NCBI GenBank assembly: GCA_001931875.2
Contig: MSJH02000236.1
Span: forward strand, 1 to 30,273
Reading direction: 5' to 3'
Source of the DNA: Byssochlamys sp. IMV 00236
Taxonomy: Eukaryota; Ascomycota; Eurotiomycetes; Eurotiales; Thermoascaceae
DNA: 30,273 nucleotides
Part shown: positions 1 to 10,800 of the stretch, one piece after another
Layout: every line of letters begins with the position of its first letter
Numbering within the stretch: the first letter of the stretch is position 1
The notes under the pieces: model-generated
The model's database searches: none
The model's input: only the letters and a program-made list of their open reading frames with translations
What the model was told of the DNA's origin: nothing
Translations under genes and position numbers: made by a program

Positions 1-26
1 GAAATACTAATTATTTCTTTACTCAC

Positions 27-93
27 CCTTTTGCTTCTGATGAGCTCTCTTTTATTATTATTTGTTGTCTCATTTGTTGTCTGAAATTACCAT
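27..93 (-). CDS. Possible 5' end of an unidentified gene (partial, runs off left edge)
   Basis: On the minus strand an ATG (91-93) is followed at once by a GTAATT donor. A 41-nt putative intron ends in AAAAG, and a 22-nt exon (27-48) then ends at a strong GTGAGT donor. The model would begin M-R-A-H-Q-K-Q-K. The layout copies the start-codon-only first exons of SF3B5 (793-1258) and the gene at 4127-4666. The rest lies outside the window, so the product cannot be named. Splice motifs are the only support, and chance matches in AT-rich DNA are possible. Confidence 0.3.
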
Positions 94-792
94 TTTTTTG
101 TATCAGTGTGCGAATAATTTGTGAATAAAGTGTATACTCTTTCGTTAGTTTCATCCAATTAATATCACCACAAGAGGCCGATTAGTTTGCCCTAGCTTAT
201 ACGATAGCATGGAAGGGATTGAATTTGTCAATTGAGACATGCATGAGAGAATAGGTGCACCTAATCTTCTTCATGTAGAGCTGATCACATATAAGTTTTT
301 CGCTTGACCAGCGATTTCTATATTCCCAATAAAGCACACAGAACAAGCATTTCTTTTGTTGATGAACCTTATTGATACTGTTTATATGAATCATATATAA
401 GATGTAAGGTTTCCCACCGTTATATGCCGTATAGTGATGTCTTTCAGTATGATTATCGTCTGAATACTATAGACATATCTTTCCTTGTGGACTTCTTTAT
501 TGGGGGCGACCCCGTCTCCAGCTGGGCCGCTCACCATTCTTACCGTGAAACTTGGCCCTGTCTCTATCATCGACTTTAATACTAGCCGGACGCAGTATTG
601 AATTTGGTAAAGAATGTAATAGTCAATTACAAGAAGGTATTGCTTAATTGTATATATTATTTAGATAAGATACAACCATTACTCATTTGCAATCCCATAG
701 CTTATCAGAGGATGAATAGATCATTTTGCTTTGCATAAATTTCTTTAATGAGAAGTTATCTAATTATCTTTATTTACACATCTGCAACTATA
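94..792. other. Intergenic region with a GC-rich island
   Basis: No gene could be supported here. The stretch is AT-rich except for about 505-595, which is over half G+C by hand count and holds a small hairpin (ggggcgacccc). An ATG frame of 51 codons crosses the island (424-579, +), but other frames are open there too. I recognise no family. Confidence 0.5.
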
Positions 793-1258
793 TTACTGCT
801 CTTCCTTTACTGGTGGAGGTCCACAGGGTTGAAGCATTTTCTATAGAATAATTTAGGAAAAAGAATATACCAATATGAAATCTATACCTCCAAAAGATTA
901 TTCTTTACTCTTGCCTTGGTTTCATTTTCAGCAACTGAAAAATATGAAAGTAAAGAATTATGTCCAACGAAGGATGCTAACGAATCTCTGTGCTGATTTG
1001 TTAACCATTCGCTAATATCATTGTTATTATTGTTCTTATTATAATCTCTTTTTGTCTTTTTTTTTTTTTACTATTTATTGGTATCAGCATGTCCAGTTCC
1101 AACATATTTTGATTGTACTTTTATAGAGAGATTAGTTTATGTATGTGTTGTTGTAGTCTAATTTAGTTACAATGTTCAATTTGACTATTGATATTAAAGC
1201 GATCCTATATAAATGTGTCAACAATAACCACATGTCTTCACTCGTCATTATTTACCAT
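793..1258 (-). CDS. SF3B5: Splicing factor 3B subunit 5 (SF3b10/Ysf3)
   Basis: This is a small core subunit of the SF3b complex of U2 snRNP, which helps recognise the intron branch point in the nucleus. Five exons join in frame: 1256-1258 (the ATG alone), 1171-1204, 1072-1117, 888-1011 and 793-840. They give 84 residues, against 86 in human SF3B5. Family blocks are seen in order: SQIEHLQSKYVGTGHADT, then EWLTNQHRDS, then AENETKARVK, and EKMLQPCGPP near the C-terminus. All introns are GT-AG and short. The first intron (1205-1255) begins directly after the start codon. No exon is long enough to stand out as an open frame, so the gene is easily missed. It is divergent from the gene at 1810 and shares a 551-bp upstream region with it. 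Identity is near certain from the alignment; the single-codon first exon is inferred from splice signals. Confidence 0.93.
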
Positions 1259-1809
1259 AATGTAAAGAAGAAAAGGAAAGAAGAGTGAATGTGACTATGA
1301 TTTCACTGTAGCAAATAAAATAAATTTCCCCTCTTTTTTTTGATAATTGTGTTGAAATATTACAAATAAACAGAAAGTGTGCAAGTTTTTATGTTTATAG
1401 TTTGCTTTAGGGCAAGTATAGATAAGCTCATATTTATTTCACACGCGTAATTTATCAGATCAAAGGTTTATGTCTGTATGTACTCTTGTTTCTCTCTCTC
1501 TCTTTCTTTCCTTCTTTCTCCCCCTTTGTTCTTTTGATCTCGTATAGACAAGTATACGCATTGAAGAGATCAAAAGCTGCGGACATTCACAACAAAATGT
1601 TGTCGTAGCAACAGATTTGATTTAATTTTTGACTTTTTTCTTTTTGCATATTTATTTTTCCTCTTTTTTCTTTCCCTTTTCTCTCTTCTCTTTTTTTTTC
1701 TATACCAAAAATACTTGTATCAGTCTTCATTATAATTCATTCTTGATTTTTATTATAAAACGCGCGCGACGAGGAATATATCACCTTTTTTTAATTCCTC
1801 ATTTTTACA
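1259..1809. promoter_or_regulatory. Shared upstream region of SF3B5 and the 1810 gene
   Basis: This divergent intergenic region holds a long pyrimidine-rich tract on the + strand (about 1491-1530). A nested inverted repeat follows at 1531-1576, and a second T/C-rich stretch (about 1629-1700) lies just upstream of the ATG at 1810. Pyrimidine tracts before the start are common in fungal housekeeping promoters. No defined factor site was recognised. Confidence 0.5.
1531..1576. repeat. Nested inverted repeat upstream of the 1810 gene
   Basis: CTTTTGATCTC at 1531-1541 is matched exactly by its reverse complement at 1566-1576. Inside the loop, cgtata (1541-1546) pairs with tatacg (1553-1558). The whole can form an 11-bp outer stem and a 6-bp inner stem sharing one base. 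It lies about 235 bp before the start codon at 1810. Its function is unknown; it could be a dimeric factor site or a 5'UTR hairpin. Confidence 0.6.
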
Positions 1810-3947
1810 ATGGGTCAATCAACAAGTGTAGAAACTGCAAAGAATACAGATGATGAAGAAGAACAAATACAGGATAAAAGAGCAAGAAGCAAGAAATTTG
1901 ACCTGAAGAATATAAATGATCACACTCAAGACGACGTCACTCAGTCTCCGACTGATTCATTCTTTCCAATTATGAATACCGCTGAAGCCCCCTCAGATGA
2001 GACGGTGGCCATGTCTTCATCTGTTGTTGAAACAACAAGTTCATTAAAAGAAAATTCTTTTAAATCAAATAGAAATGCTAATAATTCAGTTGGTATTGGT
2101 TAAAATAAAGTGGTTTAGTAATAACTTTATAACTTTTATATTTTATAGGTATTGCATCAAAGATAATCCCTAAAAGACCTTGGTCAAGTTATCATCTGTT
2201 TCAATTAGCAAATACAACTACCAACAATAGTATAAGTGATAGTAAAGCAAGAATGATACGTTCACCAAGAATTAGACCAAGGGAAACTAAGGGCACCGAT
2301 ACCAAGTCAAAGACGAGAATCAAATTTGCTGAACCACCCAAACCGATATTCAATAACAACAGACACCAGTTGGAGAAACTAGCCAAGCAAAATGCAGAAA
2401 TAGACGAAATAATCACGATGCTTCATCATCATAAAATATCTGAAGACGAGCCTATTATTAATCAAACAAACGACTATGTACCTTCTTCTGAATTTCAATT
2501 CTCGTTTCCTACAGCCAACAACAATGGTACCCATATACCTCGACAGCAATACCTAGTTCCGCCCCCACCCCCAGTTATTATTAACGATGAAGAAGATGAG
2601 GATGAGGATGAGGATGATCTACAACATGATAATAATAATAATAATAATAATAACCAATTCAAATATGATGTGATTAAGAATAGAAAGATCTTGCCGCTGC
2701 CAAAACGTAAACTAAGACGCAATCTTGATTCAACGTCAGGAGTAAGCAGTAATGGATCTTCAGCTTTATCTTCACCTATACCAAGTCTACCTTCTTCTCC
2801 TTTTACATTCTCATCTGATAAACCTATGCCTAAGGTGTCCTTTCTTACAGATGCCAGCCGTAACTTGTTACAACAGCAACAACAACAACAGCAGCAGCAA
2901 CAACAATATCAAGGACAAGATCAACATACGCAACAACAGTCTCAACAACAACAACAGGATTCATCCAATGTAAGCAGCGTTGTAGATAGTACTCACAATA
3001 GAAAGGATAGACCAAACATGTCAAAAAAGATAAAGAGCATGGAAAGGGTACATACGACACCACTGAACGATGAGGTAACTATGATTGGCAAACGAAAAGA
3101 AATCACTTCAAATAACCCCGTGTTCAAGTCACCACCAAAGATGGAGGTCTTTACGAAATACAATCCTCCAAAAGTGTTTGATTTCACCAATTTCAACTTT
3201 CAATTCAATCCGGATCTTAATAACAATAATAATAACAACAACAACAACAACAACAATAGTAGTAGCAGTAGCAGTAATGAAACAAAAAAGATGATTCAGA
3301 ATACCCATAAACCAACACAGATTCCCTTTATTGCACCAGATCAACCTATATCTACTGCTACATCCAATGATCCTAGTACGAATACCACTACGTCAATCAC
3401 TATACCAGCTTTTGGCCAGCATGCCACTCCGGGAAAGCCTATAAAAGGATTAGAAAGTAAAAAGATCTTGAGTGCTAAAGCACCCTCTGTTGCTATAAAA
3501 CGACCCTCTATCAGTCAACCAACCAATACGGCAACAAATAATAGTACAAGCACAGCTACGACCAAAACCAAGGTTAAGCAGGAAGGTGAAAGTAAAAAGA
3601 AGACAGCTACATCCAATAGTAAATCAAACAAAAAGAATAAGAAATCAAAAAGCAAGAAGCCAGAGGAAGCTTCACCAGGAGGATTCCTGTCGTCTGACAT
3701 TACATTATTTGAGAATCCCCTTTCTGATGATTGGATATGCTTCTTTTGTCAATTTGATATCTTTTGTCGTGGATTTGAAGATGCAAAGAAAAAGAATGGT
3801 TATTACAAACGAAAAAAGGAAAGACTACGTAGAGCAAATGAGGCAAGAAGGATAGCAGCGGGTGGTGGTGGTGGCGTAGAGTCTTCTGAAGAGCAATTGG
3901 AAGAAGAACATCGTCATTATCATCATCATCATCACCATCACGCATAA
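1810..3947 (+). CDS. Low-complexity protein with N-myristoylation signal and C-terminal Cys motif
   Basis: Two exons, 1810-2092 and 2149-3947, give 693 residues. A second donor six bases downstream (exon end 2098) would add two residues. The protein begins MGQSTS, which fits the N-myristoylation consensus (Gly2, Ser6), followed by a basic patch (KRARSKK), so membrane attachment is likely. Most of the chain is predicted disordered, with Asn, Gln and Ser runs, an acidic stretch, a Lys-rich region near 580-605 and seven terminal His. The only ordered-looking part is near the C-terminus: Trp623, then C625-x2-C628-x5-C634, followed by a basic segment rich in Lys/Arg and Ala. From memory, similar W-x-C-x2-[FC] plus basic-helix tails occur in uncharacterised fungal proteins; that link is inference. 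The function is not recognised. Confidence 0.85.
2629..2654 (+). repeat. (AAT)n microsatellite coding poly-Asn
   Basis: This uninterrupted AAT run inside the 1810-3947 coding region encodes an Asn tract directly after an acidic Glu/Asp stretch. Confidence 0.9.
2871..2906 (+). repeat. (CAA/CAG)n microsatellite coding poly-Gln
   Basis: Mixed CAA and CAG codons encode 12 consecutive Gln, with a second Gln-rich cluster up to about 2955. It lies in frame in the 1810-3947 gene and is likely to vary in length between strains. Confidence 0.9.
3220..3256 (+). repeat. (AAC/AAT)n microsatellite coding poly-Asn
   Basis: A run of Asn codons is followed directly by a short run of AGT/AGC Ser codons (about 3257-3275), all in frame in the 1810-3947 gene. 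Confidence 0.9.
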
Positions 3948-4126
3948 GATACATTGTTATTATATACTTTATTAATCATATATACATTTCTGTAAATTTG
4001 TGTTTACGATTCCCCCTCCCCCTTTTTTCCTTTTTTTTTTATCTCTTTGATTTCTTATATATCCTTTTTGTACATTTTTATTATTATTATTAAGGAGAGC
4101 TTAAATAAAACTTTTTACATACTTAC

Positions 4127-4666
4127 TCAATTAAGTTCCATCACATCATATGTATCCAATTGTCCAGCAGGACTGTTTTCATGTCTTCGTGTCACTTTAT
4201 GCTCAAACTCTTCAATGATATCCCAATCTGGATGATCATGCAGATACTCTGGATGTATTGTCTTTTTTAAATGTGAGTTCAGTATTTAATAGGGTTCATT
4301 CTATTTAATATACCTCTTCTTCATCATTTTCCCAAATCACAGTGAATCGTATTCCACCTACAGAATTCCTTATTTTTCTAATCACCTTTTTAATTCTCTT
4401 TTTCTTATATTTTTCTCTCAACTTGTTTAATGCTTCCTCTTCTTCTTTTTCCTCTTCACTGTCTCTTTCTTCTTCTTTAGGTATATACAATCTAATCGTG
4501 TCTGGTCTAATGAACGTGTTGCGAATGTCTGGAGGTAAAAATGGAATCTCAACTGAAGTGATTATGGCATTGGCTATTTTTGGGTGAACATTCTTTGGTC
4601 TCTTTTTATTACTCTTTTAAATATGTTATTTCATTGTTTAAAGTCTCTTTTATATGTAATTACCAT
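4127..4666 (-). CDS. Small charged protein of unknown function
   Basis: The proposed exons are 4664-4666 (ATG only), 4314-4613 and 4127-4261, giving 145 residues. Intron 1 (4614-4663) starts GTAATT directly after the start codon. Intron 2 (4262-4313) starts GTATAT. Both keep the frame. The N-terminal third is mixed with a Pro-flanked hydrophobic segment (EIPFLPPDI). The middle has a Glu-rich run followed by a Lys/Arg-rich helix-like stretch. The end is mildly acidic and contains the motif HPDWDIIEEFEH. I do not recognise the family, although the frame is long and its composition is not that of a chance frame. An alternative acceptor 12 nt downstream would drop four N-terminal residues. It lies 155 bp downstream of the neurofibromin stop, on the same strand. 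Confidence 0.6.
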
Positions 4667-4821
4667 TTTTTATATTATTACTATTATTATTATTATTGTG
4701 ATTTATTATAAAGAAAAAGAGAGAAATTTGAGTCATTATATAAAAAAAAGGCATAAATTACAACAAAAAAGTCAGAAATAAAGAAAGGGAAGGGGGAGGG
4801 GCTATAAAACAGTATTATGGA

Positions 4822-7800
4822 CTATTCACATATCATTCGTAAAAGTTCACTAGTTAATCTTGCGCTTATGGCTGTTGATGTATTCATACTTCCAAAATTG
4901 ACTTCTCCAAAGGCATCAAATCCTATACTTTCTAAGTAAAGCTTTTGATGATTCATTCTTTCCATAGAGTTGAATGCTGGTTCGGAACATGCTGTAATAA
5001 GAATTTCCTTGACTGCTTCGATTAGTGCTACATTTTCACTTGATACAACAATCGAGTTCATCTTGGGTATGAGTGATTCATAGACAAGGGCAAACACCTC
5101 TGGTGTAGACACAGCCGCTCTCGAAAGGAATCCGTACAGGAACAGTCTTTCTGCTTCATTCTCGGCAAGACTAAGCATACCAACCAAGAAGGATACTAAG
5201 AGGATACCCGTGGTGTTGTTGGGGATATCAATAGCGCGCCATATGACAGCATATACATCTGAAGGCGAAGTTTGTGCGTCAATGTCAATATCAATGATAC
5301 CAGCCAGCGTCAACAACTCTCGAAGCGCGTCATTTTTAGCCGCAAATGGTAGTAAACCAGCAAGATACCCAAGGCAACGAGCGTCAATTCGGTTGGGTGT
5401 ATAGTCAATTTTTGTTTCTGTCTCTAGGAATGTCGTCAGGCACATAAAAATCGTTTCTCTGGCATCCGAGAAGCGGTAGCCCTTGAGCAGCGCACCTGCG
5501 ATGGCAAACGAGAACTGAGTGTCAAAGCTGAGGCCAGATGCAGCATCAATGTCCAAAAGGACACTCGAGAACGGTCCACGCGCCTCCATCAAGACGTCTT
5601 CAACTGATCGATGGTCAAAGTATTTGTGCGCATCCAGCGTACGTAGTACGGCATGTAATAACTTGACAGCATAAGGGAATATAACTGTATGATTCATCTG
5701 AATGAGAGAAACCGCGAGCCAAAACATGGGCTTTAGGTACCTTGAACCAGCAGATAGGTTGTCAATGATATTTCGAAGACACATGAGTATACTAATAACC
5801 AGCTGTGGGTTGCCTTCATCAAATCGTGCAAGCTCATTACGAAGTACAACCAATATCTGGAACAAGAGATCATCATCAATTTCGTCCTGTGCAAGACAAC
5901 CAAGGATAACGAACGATCGAGGCTGTAACGCGGGATTGAATTGGAACGTCATACTGGTAGCTAAACTCATCCAGCGAGCACGCCAAGCATTCGCGACATC
6001 TACATGTATTATTAGTAAACAAGAAAAAACGTACGCTTTTTGGTATTACCTATGGTAGGAGCTGCATATGTAGTTGCTTCCAACAGTAACTGTACAATGA
6101 CTTCAAGTGAAGCAAGACTGATATTCTCTATGTCATCTGTCAAGGTTTCATCTGTAATAGTAAAAGCATTCGCGTACGACTTGCTTAATCCAAAATGAAC
6201 ACGGTACTTGCCATCCCCTACATCATCCATAAGGAACTTGAGCTTCTTGCGGTTATGAGCTGGAACGTGTTCTGAGGTCACCAGGGTATGGATGGCATTG
6301 ACAACAAAGCCATGAATAGAAGAACGGATCAAAGTTGGCCCTGTGGACACTAAGAGAGCGACAATATGAAAGCATTCGGCAACATAGGGTTTGCTAACAC
6401 TTATATAATAAAATGAAAGAGTCACCATGCATCGCGCAAGACATGCTATTTCATTCCATGCAGAATGTCTGACGAGTGTCTGTCGACAGTTGTAGGACGT
6501 ACTCTGGAGCGCCTTTCGCATGCGAGAGATGATCTTGCCTCGAATACTATTGTTGCTCATTGTCACAAGAGTATTAGCTACAACCTCTGCTTGAGATGAT
6601 CCAACTCCATTCTCAACAGAGTATTGAATAAGACAATCAATAATCAAATTATGCACTTCTTCTATTTCACTCAACGTCTTCCACACTTTTCTTTGAATTT
6701 GTTCGTATAACTAGATTAAGCGCGCATTAGAAACAGTGATTTCTTGTTTTAAACATGAGCTTGTACCTTTGGCTTTTCGGCTGTTATTGTGATCAAGGAA
6801 CGAATCAGATCTTTGATCTTGTTGATATCCTTTCCATTTGTTCCATAAATGAAGAATCCAAGATTCTTCAGCCACGGTACCATGTACTCTAGTGTCAAAA
6901 GCTGTCTTACAGGTTCTGCACTGGATCGATTGAATCCAATAACACACTCATTCAAAAACTCTAGTGTCAGGTGTGTCTCGCTCGAGGCTACACTTTCGCT
7001 GATACTGATGATAAAATCTACATCGTTGTACGGAATACAAAGATCTTTAGCATACATGAGCTGATTGCCAACACTAAACCTAAAGGCAAGACAAAGGGAA
7101 TGCAGCAAGCTGTAAGCAGTCAGTCGTAAACTGTGATCGTCGCTTCCAAGGTTAAGTAAAGCCATGTTTAGGATACGACCAGGTACGTCTGTGGGACGGA
7201 TGCCGCTGCCTTCTTCTGTGATATGTGTCTCGAAATTCTTTTTACGAGCCAAAAGGTACTTGAAGAAACATTGGTTTACATTTCATGATCAAAAGAAAAA
7301 TATGTATATACACTTACCTTGTACACTTCTTCACGGTTAGGAACCACTACTACCATGGTTGATTTTCCATGATCAGTAGTGATATGAATTTCACCTTCGT
7401 TGTTGGTCTTTTTGTTAGGCGGTAAAGGAGGTAAATAGATATCCAAAATGTCAGTCATGCTGTAGACATTATTTAAGATCGTATTCAAACTCCAGAATAT
7501 TTCTTGCTCGCGTAACTATACAAGACATAAGTTATCTGGTATACATAACACATTGAACCCTACTGTTGTCACTTGGAAATACTCTGCTCCAATCTTGATT
7601 TGTACAGGTATCATGGACTTGTAAGTACTAATGACGGATGCATTATTGATTGTCATTCCAATCTCCTTTTCCATTTCATCTAATAATAAAAAGAGTCAAC
7701 ATCACTTACAAACTATGATATTCCTCCTCTTACATGTCTCTTTAGGCAGTCGAATCTCGGACGGTGCAATGTATTGCGATAGTTCATTGATGGTAATAGA

Positions 7801-10800
7801 AAAGCGTGTACGTTTCACTAGCTTGTTTGTCAATACACGAGGTAATTTACGAATGTATCGCTGCAAATAAAAGTTGGGGTTATATAAATGCAACGCCGTC
7901 AAGTAATCGTTCAATTCGTTAAATATGAGCTGGAAGAACTGGTTCAGCCAATGGATAGGTATCTCGATACCTTCTGAAAAGCGTGAAAGGTCAAACAGCA
8001 ATTCAAAGGGTTGACTAAGACAAGGTTCCATAACCTAATAAAAAGTTTAGTTATGCTTTACCCTGTGTTGAGCTTCTGACGTCTTTACTCTTAGCATGTA
8101 GTAAATCAGCAGTTCAAAATCCATTGTCTCTGCAGGAACATGACGAGCAATCAGATAAAATACAGGACGTCCACCTCTGGAAACACCACCTTGGTAGAAG
8201 ATATTCAACGATCGAATGCCATTCAAGTCACGATGCTTGTTTCGACGCATAAATTCATTATAGTGTGAATTGTTGTTGACAAGTGCATAGTTTCGCACCA
8301 TCGTCACTTCTGCCTGTGGCGTGTCAGGAGGTGGTCCCAATTGACCAAGAAGATTAGAAAACTTCTCCATCGTGTGTTTGAGTTCTAAAATCTTTTGAGT
8401 GTCTGTGTAGCGAGAACGACGTCCAGCCGCTTCACGGGAGAGCCTTTCGAGGTTTTCAGACAAATATCTATGAAGCTTTGTGTAGGCCAAGTCGTCCATA
8501 TACACAGTTCGAATTTCTTCCTTATCCGCTTTCTGAATGGTAGATATCTCACGAAGAAAACTGGCAACTCTGTACAAGTTGTTGGTAATGAAATCATTGA
8601 GTGAGATCAGATGTGGTTCTTTGGCACCAAACATGACATTGTTGGCCAGATTTTGCATCAAACGAGTTGCTTGTAGCAGAATCTTTCGGACATTCTTGCA
8701 TCTTGGTATTGCTTGCTTGGGAAGACCAGAGTTTTCTGGAGTCAAGATAGCAGGATTGAATAGTCTCAGGAATACAAAGCCTCCTACTTGTGTCTTGGCT
8801 GCATCAGGGAATCTCTTGTTGACGGCTTCTGCAAGGTAAGCAAGCTCTCGACGAAATATTCTACAAAAGTGTCACATTCTAAATGTTTCCTTTATCCGGT
8901 GCAATTACACCTTACCTAGGAGCAGACGCTGCAGAACTGCAGATGGCATCTAATAAAATCTCTGCTACTCTACAAACATTTTGCTTGTTTCTGGCAATCA
9001 TTTCCTGGGATGTCTCTTTCAATGGATCCATTTCATAAGTGAGCTCATCGTCGGGTATCGCATTGATCTTTTCCAATGCAGGCTGTAGAGTGGTCCTGAC
9101 GTAGTCTACACAGTTTTCTCGTGCAAATGTAGATAGTATTCTGGACGCCATATTAGTTCCACGGAATAGAGTTGACTCTTGCTCTATGATATAGAATGTT
9201 CATTTGTCTCACACACAAAAACATAAAAAAAAAAAAACTTACCAGCAGAGTCAACTTCTTTCTGGATAACAGCTTTTAAAAGATCCATTATCTTATTTCT
9301 TGAGTCAAATGCAGTTAATAAGACCTCTGCTACGCCAGTGGCATCAGCTGCTGGACACACATCGCAAAGGGATAAAGCAACTTCAATATCTGATTCGACC
9401 AGTGTCTATTATATCTAGAGTGTTTGTATATAAAGCAATGATGTGAATATCACGACCTTACCTCAACCAATTTCTCATAACGATCATTCATGATCGTTTC
9501 TGCCAATGTATCAAATTGAGCTCCCTGATTAAGAATATTAGCCAAAACTTGCATAAAGGCTGTTCTTGTTCTTGAATCCTCGTGATAACCCATGGCTAAT
9601 GTTGATTTCAATCCAACTTCTACATTTGCACTTAGTAAATTAGAAATCGCATTCACGGCCGACTCTTTAAGTGGGCCCCAATATGTATCTGGTGGTTTCA
9701 CCAAGAAGTTGTTCTTGGATAGTAAGCTGGATGGACCAATGCTGTTTCCTGTCATGGCAGTTTCAATCTAACATATATGTGTAGGTAAGCGAGGGGAAAT
9801 GATCGACTCTCAATATAAATCCATACCTCATGTCGATGACATCTATCTAACAACTGAGTAAAGAAAGTAAAGTACTTTTGAAACAACCGATTTTTGCTGA
9901 GTGCTCTGTCTGCATCACGTAATTGCTCTGATGGTTGTAACGGGAGTTTATCTAAAAGAGCCACAATGGCTTTCAAACAAACTTGATCGAGATCACGTTG
10001 AACTTCCTTGTTTTGGAAACTTGTCGATTCAACCGTTTGATTATTCACAATACGCTTCACAAAAAAAGGTAATCAGTATACACATGTTGTATAGTTTATA
10101 ATTAGTATTTACCAAGTTGAAGTCACTTGTCCATTCTACAATAATTTCGAGCAACTTATTTCTTAGTCGAACATCATCTCGTATGATCACCTGTTCCTTC
10201 TTCATCATCAGCACTTCTGTCAGATGGCACATCATAATCATAGTGCGCATAGTTGTATAGTTGTCGTGTGGCAAACGATTGATGTAATTAGCAAAATTGA
10301 GTACAAGCGTACTAAAGTCAACACTGAGCAAACAATCTGTTGCATCTGTCAGTCTATCCAATATCATCTTCAAGACTAAAACTGCTTGCTCTACAAACAA
10401 TGTGTTTGCACTATCACACAGTACCTCACCGTTAGGACTAAAGCAGTTGCTCATTGTCATCTCTAGATGACGGAAGAGGATGGCATACAAGGATGGAGAG
10501 AGATCACTGCCTAGAGTGTCCTTGGCTGCTTCCCGAATAACCACATTTTCTGATGTTAAAAGTTCAATCATTTCTGTAATGAATTTCTCGACTAATACAG
10601 TTGCTTTCACAGGTGAACATATGCGATCTGTCGAAGAAGACTTGCTTTTTTTATCATCTTGAAGACTATCATCATCAGCGTCGCTTGACAGCCGACTTCC
10701 TCCTAATGCAGCCAAGAACCCAGTGTAGTTTTGCCATTCTGTTTGCTTTTCGTCGTCTATTTCTACCCGAGTGACTGGCTGAGGAGAGATCAGTGAGGTG

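Noticed and set aside
428..470. TGATGT...CTGA with flanking complementary bases, like a C/D snoRNA
   Set aside because: It is far too short for a C/D snoRNA and lacks C' and D' boxes.
1629..1853. Phe-rich + strand frame before the 1810 gene
   Set aside because: It is made by the pyrimidine-rich leader and overlaps the true start in another frame.
2871..2955. Regular repeats that might suggest a CRISPR array
   Set aside because: They are in-frame CAA/CAG codon runs with no spacers, in a eukaryotic gene.
2495..3344. Leu/Val/Ser-rich frames opposite or shifted in the 1810-3947 gene
   Set aside because: They arise from the AAT, CAA and AAC repeats read in other frames.
8035..8061. A 27-nt intron in NF1
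   Set aside because: It is too short to be the main form. The upstream donor gives a 54-nt intron and an exact length match to human NF1.
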